Of a stretch of DNA of 64,000 nucleotides, positions 39,948 to 51,900 are shown piece by piece. The stretch covers positions 21,762,001 to 21,826,000 of the forward strand of contig OU612068.1 in the NCBI GenBank assembly GCA_914767715.1, written 5' to 3'. The stretch is from Membranipora membranacea (lineage: Eukaryota; Bryozoa; Gymnolaemata; Cheilostomatida; Membraniporidae). The notes under the pieces were generated by a model. The model had not been told where the DNA came from. It ran no database searches and saw only the letters and a list, made by a program, of their open reading frames with translations. Position 1 is the stretch's first letter. Every line of letters begins with the position of its first letter. The position numbers and the translations under genes are program-made.

Positions 39948-42900
39948 ATGGACAACAGAAAAACTTGTCTGGTGGCTTTGAGCTTTCTGTTCTTCTGTGC
40001 TCTTTGCATTGAATCATCATCATCAACAGGTGAAGAGGCAGCAGTGATAGGTAGGTAACATACCATATTATTATTTTATAGTTTTAGATTAGTCTAGCCA
40101 TAGACCTGCATGTAGTTTATTGATACCACTGATTTTTCTCAGAGGGTGTGATACCACATGTGATTTACCAAAACATTATAACTGTTTACACTTGCCTACC
40201 CCACCCTCATACACACATTCCAATCCATCCTATTTTCTCTGACTCACAGATTTGTATGTATTTTTTATTTGACAGCAAAAGAGAACTCCACGCCTAGGTA
40301 ACAAATTTGACTAGACATCTGTATCTTAATAACCTCAACATAATGCATTGATTAATTTATCATAAACTTTATCACAAACATTATCTTTGATTTATACAGC
40401 TTCAGGTGATCTCGCAATGACATTCATGGTGAGACGGCGACAGCGACAGCGAGGGAACATTCTGGCCACGTGTGTTCCGAGAGACATATAATATGTCATT
40501 ATCCCTTTAGACAGTAATGTTTCATACATGTGGTTGCACTGTCACTTTCGATTTTTTTGACCATTCTTAGTTTGGTAAAGGTTTATATGCTTCCTGCTAC
40601 TAGGGTGAGACCGAGGAGTCTTTCTAACTCCTCAGGAAAACAATGTTAGCTAGACTGTACTTTATAGTTTGTAGTGTTATGGGTATATCTGAGGGGGCTG
40701 CTAAGCCTTTGTTATTTTCCTAGGTAGTTAACTCATGGTAACTCGAGTAATTTATCATTTTTATCTGTTTTCAGAGGCAGACCTGGTCCATTATGAGCCT
40801 TTAGTCCGGGCAAAGAGAAGTGATGGTGGTTTGCTAAGCATAAGAGCTAAAAGGCAATCAGATCAAAACGATAAATCTACAAACAGCTCCACTCAGCAAC
40901 CTTCGAGCTCGAACGTGACAACGCCGAAAACTGAATCCACTGATTCACAGACAACGCCAAAAAGTGATGGAGCCAATGTGACTACTGACAGCCAAGTTAC
41001 ACAGCCTAACACAAACAGTACAACTCTAAAACCAACAAACCCCACTGACTCAGGCCCTACAAACTCAACTACAAAACAGGCAGACAGTAATAACTCTACC
41101 ATCAGTGTAGCAGAAACCACACTAGCTCCACAAACAAAAGCCACAGACGCTATAACAACTACGATACAGACTACACTTGCTAGTACTCCTGTTACTGACT
41201 CTATGCACAATGAAACCATTTCCACCATAGTGAAACCTGGCCCGGCATCGACCCCGCTGACAACAATCCCAACAACAGTAACACAAATAACAAAGCCAGC
41301 AACGTCTGTTTTAAATGAAACAACAACCACACCCACAACAAATTCAACAAAGATACCAGAAGCAACGAACTCAACAATATTGCCGACGGAGCAATCAAAG
41401 ATTACAACAGCAACCCCACAAGCAAATACTACAACCCCATCAAGCAATACCAACGCTACAACTCCATCGAGCAATACTAATGTCACGACTCCGTCGAGCA
41501 ATACTAATGCTACAACCCCATCAACCAACACTAACACTACAGCTCTGCCTGTCACCACCACTCCAAACACCACCGCCTCCCCCCTCACGACTACATTCTT
41601 ACCCATTGTAAGTAGTCTTCTGGCTGTTACGCAGAAAACATTTTATTTCCTTTTTAATATCCTCAAACGGTGCACAGACTTATTGTATAGTTAAGGGCTG
41701 ACCACTGAATTTTTTACCAGAAGTTATTCATTAGTCCCTCAACTTCACCTTCCCAGTGGCAATGATAATTAAATTTGGCAACACATTAAATATGTGAATT
41801 AATGATACCATGGTGGCCTCTAACGCGTTTATGTGACCTCTTATCCCTACTTGTGAGAGCAGTGAGAACCGGTAGGCTACCAGATTACAACTACAAGTAG
41901 CTACAAGGAAGGGCCCTTACTCAGAACTGCGGGGAAATACAGTTTCAGGGAAATGCTGTTTCTACAGGGAAGTTTTGGATTTGGCTGTGTTTGGCAATGA
42001 CAAACAACCATGCCATAATTCCAGGGAAGTTGAGTCGTTTACGTAGGGATGTCTTATTCCGTATAATGTGAAGTCATACTTATTATTCAGGATAACAGAA
42101 AGTATTACTCATTGGAATATATCAGAGACGAACAGGACGCTAAAAGCCTATTCATCGATATCAGTAATATTGGAACACAAAGTTCTCAGCTCGATGGACA
42201 CAGACTCGCATCGGTAAGTTTACTTAGCACTCTGACAAAGGGCGCTCAACACTGTGTCAGCAGCTTTTCTGAGAAACATGTTTTCCACAAGTCAGTTCCC
42301 TGTATGATTGATGTATGTGGCACACCCAAGAAGTGTGTTCATGTTGCGTAGTATCGGACTGAAGGAAGTTGTTAACAAAACAAAACTTCTTAATTTCATG
42401 TCCTAAGTGATGACTTCCTTGTCCCGCGACCCGGTCTGATCAAAGTTGAATTTATCCTTTCCGTGAGGCATGACTGGTTTTATTAACCTGTTGTCACCTG
42501 AATTTTGCTTTGAATTGGCGTGAAATCTGAAGATTCACACATTGAAACACACATAATCTGGTCTAAAAACACATGATCTGGTCTGAAAAGGCAATTTGAC
42601 GTCACTAAGATAATCTATATAATATATTAATCAAGCTTTTTCTCATTGGTCCCAGATGGAGAAGCCAGGTCAGGCTACGGTAAGAGGATAATCACAGCAT
42701 TCATCTGATGTTCGTATTGTCATTGGTATATACCACACAGGTGGCAGGGTTATTTATGTAGCCATGTGTTAATTAAGGCAGTAAATGTTATTACAGCTGT
42801 TGGTTTAGGAATAACATCAGGCCTCTACTTTAGGCAACTAAGTGAACTTTTTTTATCTTATTTATTTAAATGCTATATTTGTTGTCGGAGCTGGGGTCTG

Positions 42901-45900
42901 TGTATTTTTCTTTCTTGTTGGTTCGGGTGCATCCGCATGTCAGTAGGAACAGAAGCTTAGCCAGTTTATTAATTTACTTGCTGTCGTGTAGGGTTATCTA
43001 CTATGGAAAAGCTTGCTGGTTTTGGTTTTTGTCACAAAAAGTTACAGGTAAAGATCTGAAGCTCTGAAGCTAATCATACCCTACATTGAATAACAGAGAT
43101 AACATGTGGATGCATGAGGCCATGATTATATTTTGATTCTATACTCTAGCTTCACCTCAAAATGCAGACAGACATGAGAACTGTGTCAAGGAACCGGCAC
43201 TCTCATAAAATTAACTCTCTGACAGAAATAACCAGTTATATTTTATTACTCTAATTGAACCCTGAGAACTGCGGATCTGTGCCAAGCGGCCAGGTTGACA
43301 GTTTTGATTGATGCCGATGTGATTGCCACGATCTCTCTCTCTCTCCATCTCTACTCCAATAAAACTATCTCTCTTTGCAATCTCTATTCTCTAGCAAACC
43401 CATTCTGTGGTTATGATTCTTAGAGCTACGCTCATTTGTTGGATTAGGATAGTGTTCGATGCTTTCTTATGATTGATTGGTGATGGATCTAAGCTCTGAG
43501 ATGGCCTTATTGTTTACTAATCATGGTGTAATGTTGGAAGCTGTGGGCATATTTATTATAAATGATACATCTTGTCCACAGGTCAAGATGATAAGAGATC
43601 AAACCTACCATAAATCCCAGCCGGGTTTTCGTGAGCAAAAAAGGCCTGCTGTGCCCTAAATACCGCTCTGTATAAAAGTTAAACGCTGCCAAGAGCACAT
43701 TGGCAGTGGGCACTTAACACTGTCTTCTGATATTTAGATTCGATAAATGTATTTAATCCCAGTCTAAATATTAGTAATCTGGGATTTCGAATCTTCTTCA
43801 ATCTATAATCTGTTGTTGATTTCTGTTGTAGCAACTGCGGGCTAATTGGAATTTTATGTTCTACGGCCATGATGTCAATCACTTCACCGTGACCACCGGA
43901 GGTAAGAATGTCCTTAGGCTATGTTAGGTAATCCATGGTTTAATTGCACAGACTCTAAATCTTGCGGATTAAGTGACGCCCTGATTAATTGTTAAATTTC
44001 GATTAAATTTGAGTCTGTGCTAATAGTCTAAGTTAACCAATACCTGATTTTCTTGACTACCTCTAAAGAAGAGTCAGGATTGTCTTAGTGAGGAGGCCTG
44101 CACTTCGAATCTAAATCCATTTTACTTGATGTCGGTCGTGGCTGAGAAATATGAAAGGTTGCTTAGTACAGTTTGGCTTTCATAAGTTCTGCTATAAGAA
44201 GCAAAACAAAGTACAAACAGGAACAGGAGTCACTTGGGCCATCTGTTTTCAAGATGAAAATTCAAACCAGGCTCATTTATTTCTTAAAATAAATGATTGT
44301 GGTACAGTCATTTGGTATCAAAAGCTAATCTAACATGGTGTTCCACTGACAGACGTCATCCTCTTCAGCTTGCTCAATGCTTAATAAACTAGGTTGTCAA
44401 CTACTAGGGGTTCACTAAGCTGCAAATGCAAGTGTATATTTACAGCAGGAATACTGTGTGTTAGTGTTTTTAAAACAAACAATCATTCTTTGTAACAATA
44501 TCTGCCTGTGTACGTTTGATATGACAACCTGAAGGCATACATTTAATCTCTGATTTAATGACATATTTTACGTAATAGTAGTCTGACAACTGAGAAAAAT
44601 GAGTGTCAGCTGACAAATAAGTCTCACCACATCTCAGGTTAAAATATGCACTGTCTATTGTGACTAGGATCTACAGGGAAGCTCGAACTAAATAATTTTT
44701 TAGTTCAATTTCAAATTGCGGTGACTTTGCATAGCATACATTCCATGTCAATTGAATGATTGAAATATTTTTTAAGTTCAATTTTAGACCACTGTAACTC
44801 TGCATAGCACTCATTCTATCCACAATGTCGATTGAATAAATGCAAATCTCGAATCAAAAAGCGCTGTACTGGATAAACTTTGGATCTCCCTATTTTATTA
44901 CTGAATGATTTCGATCAGTTTGAACTTGTTCAAGGAGCTTGCCCCCTGTCCCATAGACATGTTATCCTGTTGTTTACATCAAAGAAATAATATCATGAGC
45001 TTTGAACCTCAGTCTGTTCACTAGAAGGCAGATAATTCTTCTATTGTACTCCTTCTTTTATCAACATCATCTATTTTCTGGTAATGCTTGCAGGTTTTCT
45101 GTACATGGATCGGTTCCTTCACCAGCACCTGACCGCTACACAATACGTGGCACCTCTGATGGGTAACTTTCATACCCGCACTAACGCCAGTACCAGCGGA
45201 GTATTCTACGCCATAAGCAGTAAGTGCTAAAGCCTATTTAATCACCTCCCAAAAAAACGCAGTGCAAAATACTTTGCGTAACGTCTTATTACACCCTAGG
45301 CACTTCCTGATAGGTAGGTTTGAAAGCTGTTTATTATTGCACATATATCAGGTTGCGTTGAAAAGATGAAATCAAATTTCACAATGGATAATTTGAGTGA
45401 ATGTCAAATGGCTATTATACTCCCAGGACGGAGCACCCCTGACCAATGCATGCCAGTGTGGCGACTACACAATCCATAACTGTAGATTTTGCAGTCACAT
45501 GATCTAGTAGAGAGTAGGAAGTTTTATAACACTTTTTTCTTTACCTATTGAATCATAATAATAATTTTCTCAATAGTAGTTGGCTGAAATCAACATGGCC
45601 ATTATTCTGTAGGCAATCAGATCAATACATTATTATATCCATTCTATTCTTTATGCCTAGAGAGTCGATACACACAAAGTAATCGCATCAATCTATATAA
45701 TTACATCATTATATTATACTAGCTAGGGAGAGATTTAGATTAGCTGCAAGTTGCACATGATGTTGCAAATTTTAAGCAGCTTTATTATCCCGTCAGGTCA
45801 GGGTTGCATTACACAAAAAATATCCAATCTAATCAAAGATTATAATAAACTCGTTGATCAAGTGAAGCTATAAATTACGTTTCTTTATCTTTTCCTGACA

Positions 45901-48900
45901 ACCAGGAAAAATGACTGCATTGTAAAATGTCACGTAGCTAAACAAAAACTGTAAAAAATCTAAATATTGGTGTAAAAAACGGATTGATGTTGCTATCTCT
46001 AGGTGTTACCACTTTTTTACTACCAAATCAGGCTCTGCCGTAAACAAAATTGAACTAAATATCCTAATCAATCAATAGTAGATTTCTCGGAGCTTGTCTT
46101 TCATCATGATTGCTAGAACATCAATGATAGAAAAGAGGCGCATTGATGAGCGACTGATGATTTATCTGTGATTGTCTATTTACAGATGATATGTTTGTTG
46201 TTCAGTGGCAGGATCTTGAACTTAAAGACCAACCAGAAGGTAAGAGATACCCTATGCCCCCTCTCCCCCCCCCCTTCACCACTCCACACACCACCTAGAT
46301 GTAACACATTGGCTAGCTAAGTGATCCCCGGCCAGGGGGCCGTCGGGCAGGGGGCAAAAGTCTGGGGGCTCAGACTAGTGATCCCCTAATGTGAAACTTG
46401 TAAAACATTAGTCGCTCTGATTGATACAATGCCCCTTAGGCTTCATGTAGTTTATCGAGAGTACAAGTAGCCTATCGGTTAGTTGTCGGAGGAGATCTGT
46501 AGATGGGCTTCGCTATATAACTTTTACAGCATTTTTGCCGAGTTTCCTACTATAATCATAACCCTAGGTTTCAAAAGTACAAGTGGATGTTAGTTTTGGA
46601 TGGGTTCTGATTATCCAAGCCACAATTATAAGATGCACTTAGTTCAGGAAATGCCAACAATAGCTGTATTTTTTCTGACAACACAATGAATATTATAATC
46701 TAAGCGACAATTGGTTACGCACACTGTCATCCAAAGCTTTATAAAATTCAGTTTTTGAGGGATTTTTGGAAGCCTTCTTCATTTGGATTGTTTTTTCTAG
46801 TCGAGAATTGTACTATATTAGCGGCACTTATAGAGCAGAAGTTTTGGCAGATCATTTTTAGATCAATATATGCTAATTCTAATCTGTCATATTTATTTTC
46901 CAGCTGGACTTTTTACTTTCCAAGTGCAACTTCATAAAGAGAAGGGTACGATAGTCTTCGCATATAAAAAGGTTTGTGTGCAATCACCATCAATCAGTGC
47001 TCATTAATGTCAATCATGTCCAATCAGTGGTGATCTGGAATTTTGATTATCTCCAAAAATTCCCACCATCGGGTCAGGTCGCATAGATCATATCAAAGCT
47101 TTTGACGATCGATCGGCTCCAATGCTGTTAATCGCATAAGACTCTGCCAAAGAAAATGTCTGATACCATCCTCCACCACCAAAGGCAACATGACTGTGAG
47201 GTCAATCACAGAGCCAGAAGTACTACCAAGTATCACCAAGTATTACCAAGTATTACCACCAAAGCCAGAAGTATAGCTATGTTTTACCATTCACAAAGCC
47301 AGAAAGATTACCAATTACAAAGCCAGAAGTATTACTGAGCATTTCATTGTATGTGGATTCACATTCATTTGACCACTATACTTTGTTCTGGTTTCAATAT
47401 GGACATCAGAGCATGTGAAGTAACAATCTGCATATTTTACAGATTCCGATACCTGTAGATGAAATCAAGAAGACATCACACAGTGTAAAAGCTGGAGTCG
47501 CTGATGCTTACTACTATGACTATGGTGAGTTCTCCACTTCAACTTACTTTTGTAACTTCATAGACCTCAATTTGGTGTTGATGGTTTTGATTATGCCACG
47601 CTTGCTAAACTAGAGTTTGGGTATGGAACATTATAAAGCATGCTTCTTTACTTAGGTGATTATACCACAGATTAAGGATGTCCTGTGATATTGTACCAGA
47701 TCCACGAGTTCATTGAACTGACAGGATTTTCATATTTACGGAAATATAGAGAGCATATATTTTGGTATGGTTAGCATTATTGCTGTTAGTAGGAGATCAA
47801 ATAGAAAAATGACTCAGCTATTTTTCGCTTAGTATGCATCATGTTAGGAGAATTATGGTAGCTCTGGTGCTGCGTTCATCTTCTACCTGCCTAACAAAGA
47901 ACATAACAAACCCTCTGGGTATTTGCAATCAATATCACATGATGAAACAAAAATAATAACAAGAATATTCATGACATGTTAGTGATATATTTGTCTGTTG
48001 CGTCGAAAATTATACCTGTGCTTTTATTTTCCAGGGATATTCAGAACAATATACGAATATCACAACATATCGGTTAATTTCAACCAAGTGAGCAGTAACA
48101 CTGCTATCAGATTTACACATCTTACCAGTGAGTAGTATTACCATTGCATGTAAATCCAAGCTCTGAGTTGATTCCTTTCATCCATCAACATCGTATTTGG
48201 AAACACAGCTCTGCTTGTAACATAAAATATCAGATACTGGTGTTTACATTATGAGTAGACTTAAATCAGCCTCAGTTCATAACAACAAAGAGGGACATAC
48301 TCTCATTCCCTCACAACAGGGAGGGTGGGACATACTCTCATTCCCTCACAACAGGGAGGGTGGGACGTACTCTCATTCCCTGACAACAGGGAGGGTGGGA
48401 CATACTCTCATTCCCTCACAACAAGAAGGATTATAATATAAAGCTTGTGAATATTTGGAGTTGCCTGCTTTTGGTACCACAACCAAATTGAGAAAACAAC
48501 TTTCTGTCAGATATTGGAAATTCAGTAGTTATTCTCTTGAAATCCTTGGTTATTCTTCAAACAGGGAGTTCGGGACACATGCCCCACACTCCCTGCTCCC
48601 ATGTGGATGGTTTTGAGTTTCCAGGTCATTTGACATTCTTGGCTGGTATTACTGAGAAGTTTACTCGCAGCTTGGTACTTACTGTGGAATGATAATTAGG
48701 ATCACTATCTCTACCACTTGCTTTATGCAAAATTTTCTGATAGTTGACCCTCGTCTTTCTTATAGCATGTAACACATTGAAGGATTGTGACAGCTGCCAC
48801 TCAGCAAACATCACAGATTTCCAATGTTACTGGTGTTCAGATTCAGATATCCAACGATGTTCAGATACGAAAGACAGGGGCAGACAACAGTGGATTCTCA

Positions 48901-51900
48901 ACCTATGTCCAACCACTGTGAGTTATTTACTATCAAATGTCAGATGACCACGGTTCGCTGTTATCGCTCAAGTATTCGGCTAGCCAATGTATTGGCTCTG
49001 ATTGGTTGAATGGAGTGACCGATCCAATCAGAGCCAACACATTAGCTGTAGCTTTGTCATGCGTCTATTTTTTTTTTACATCTAACAGAAAAAAAGTAGC
49101 CGCGCGACAAAGCTCCATTTGCTATATTTGCGTATTTGCTAGTCAATATGAAAACCTCAATAAAAACATTATAATAATAATAATAATAATATTGGTTGAC
49201 AGTTTTCTGTTATTGGATCATAAATGGTATGATATACATTATGTGTTCTTTTGATTACCTGATTGTAGAAGCTGCAAATAATATTAATATATTTATTGTA
49301 GACATTTGAGTGCATAGTCAGCTAGCATATAAGCTCAATCCTATGTCTGTTCAGGTTCATTATTGCTACGCATTTCAGGTTTCCTTTACAACTGCCCACA
49401 GTCAGGTTTTGTTCTTTGTACGGCCCATTTTTTGTTAATAAATGCTGATTTCAGTTAGGCTTTATGCTGCATGACCAACCTGTTTAAGTTCAACCATATT
49501 CATATTGTCACTGTCATTGTTTCTTTTTTGCTCATTTGAACAGGAAGCTAGAAAGGAGACTTGCCCAATACCAACAACCCCATCCCCTCCAACAACTACA
49601 ACAAAAACTACTCCAAGACCGGCAGTAACCACAACACCAACAACCACCAGAAGAACAACAAAATCAACTCCAGTAAGTACACCAGCCCCCACCCCATCAA
49701 CTGTGCCTGAGTCCTTACCTTTAACCTCTTCAACTGTGGCTGGGGCGCATGATACCACCCATAGCTCAAGCATGCCTACCACCCAACATTCTACAACACC
49801 TGCTCAAGATATTTCTACTTCAACTACTCCAACCATCGTTACTGCCGAAAGCGAGAAAGTAAGCTTAACCACAACTACTGTTTCAACAAGCTCCACTACT
49901 GCGCATGTGACTCAAGTTCCTACCACAACTTTGAAAACCACACTTGCCTATAATACAAGTATTCGAACTACAGTAGCCTCCACTCCAAGACCTGCTCCTT
50001 CAACTTCAACTACAACCAACAAAGGGACGGTTATTAGCACAACAACCAAAACAAGCTCTGCAATCCCAAAGCAGACATCTACAAGCAAACCAGACGTGTC
50101 AAGCCCATCCGATTCTGGCAAGTCAGACAACACCCATTATACCACTAGAGATGGAATACCAATAACCCAGCATACAGAACTAGTGCCAATATCAGAGGTA
50201 GACTTCATTGTGTGTCTTTCTAGAGTCTGCTTGATATCTGTTACACTCACAATGGTGCACTCGTTTCTGTTCATTTCCTTGTTATATTGGTATAACCACT
50301 CACAATCCCGTCTGGCGAAAGATTGTTTTCTTTGTTCAACGTTTACTCCTTAGATTAAGAGCACTTGTATTGAACTGTACCCACATCATCAAAAACACTC
50401 TCCAAGTCTTCATCCAGAACTCCCCCTCCGCCCCCAATAATATTGAATTCAGGTTTCCCTTTCTGAGGTACGCGTCAGCTTGGTCACTGAGAGATTATTT
50501 TCCCATCACCAATCTCTTTATATTACTTTTTATCGCAATATCTAACATTATTATATGTAACCTATCATAGTAAATGTTCCTGTTATATTTACACCTACTC
50601 ACACCCTGTATGTATTCAAACCATTTCTGTGCTATTCCTGATTTCGTGCGCAGTTTGTGTTGACCTCCACTCCGAAACCTGCTCATTTAACCTCAACTAC
50701 AGCTAAAAAAGCAACTACATTTAGCACGACGACCACTAAACCAACAACAGTTAGCTCTGCAATCCCAAAGCAGACATCTACAACCAAATCAGGCATGTCG
50801 AACCCATCCAATTCTGGAAAGTCAGACATCACAAATTATACCACCAAAGATGGAATGCCCATAACCCAGTATACAGAACAAATGCTGATATCAGAGGTAG
50901 ACGTTATTGTGTCTGCTGGATATCTGTTACACTCCCAATGGTGCACTCGTTTCTGTTCATTTCCTTGGTCTATTGGTATAACCACTGACATCACCATCTG
51001 GCGATAGATATGCTTTCTTTGTTCAGCGTTTACTCATGCGATTAAGAGCACATGTAGAGTGACATGTGTTAAGAATTCACCCACATCACCGAAAACACTC
51101 TACATGTCTACACTCCTCCCCCACCCCAAACCCACATCAGCTGGGCTATGTGATTAATCAATCACCGATTGTCTCTATTTTAAGTTTAATGGCAATATCT
51201 AACAATTTCATGTGATCCTTACCGTAGTAAATGTTCCTGTTATATTTACACCTACTCACAATTTCTGCAGTGTTACCACATATTAGTCCTCATTTCGTGG
51301 GCAGTTTGTGTGAAAACATACGTTATATGCTTTCATTCAACATCCCAACCTAACCACATGTTCAATGTGTTGCTTCTGATTGGTTGTTTGGTTAGGAAGC
51401 ACCCAATCAGAGCCTTTGTTTTACATTCAGCTCTATCTTTGTGTATAAGTGTCTGCAGGTATTCCTGTGTGTAACGTAAATAACTCTCAAAAACTGTTGC
51501 CAAATATTGTGGCCTTGATTGTAATAGACAGTTTTCTGAGCTCTTTTTTATGCCTCAATTTGGAGTTGTCCTCTCTCCAGTTTGGTACTTTTAACCTACG
51601 CCGCATAGGAAAAACCTGCTGAAAGAGGGTTATCTTGAAAACCGCTTATGTTAGGATAAAAGGATTTTTGATTCAGAGTCTGCACCATTGAAAACCCTTG
51701 AGACAGGGTTTCCAAATCATTGGAGGCTTGAATGTCAATAAATCTTAATTTTAGTGACGAAACTCGTGAAAAATTCTGCCAAATTGTCTGCAAAACAGGC
51801 AGAAATTGCTATAATTGACTATCCAAATACTAAAATTATTTCCCAAACTATGTCCATATGAGTTTTCAATGTTGCAGATTCTGAATTAAAAAATAATTTT

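Noticed and set aside
40893-41606. 237-codon open frame on minus opposite the first PLXDC mucin exon
   Set aside because: It is the antisense of a Thr/Ser-rich exon. Codons such as ACA and ACC read in reverse as TGT and GGT, giving a Val/Gly-rich frame without stops. No domain or start context.
48291-48431. CRISPR-like regular repeats
   Set aside because: The four units are directly adjacent with no unique spacers, in an intron of an animal gene. It is a minisatellite.
49462-49782. 106-codon minus frame opposite the second mucin exon
   Set aside because: The same antisense effect of low-complexity Thr codons; no independent support.
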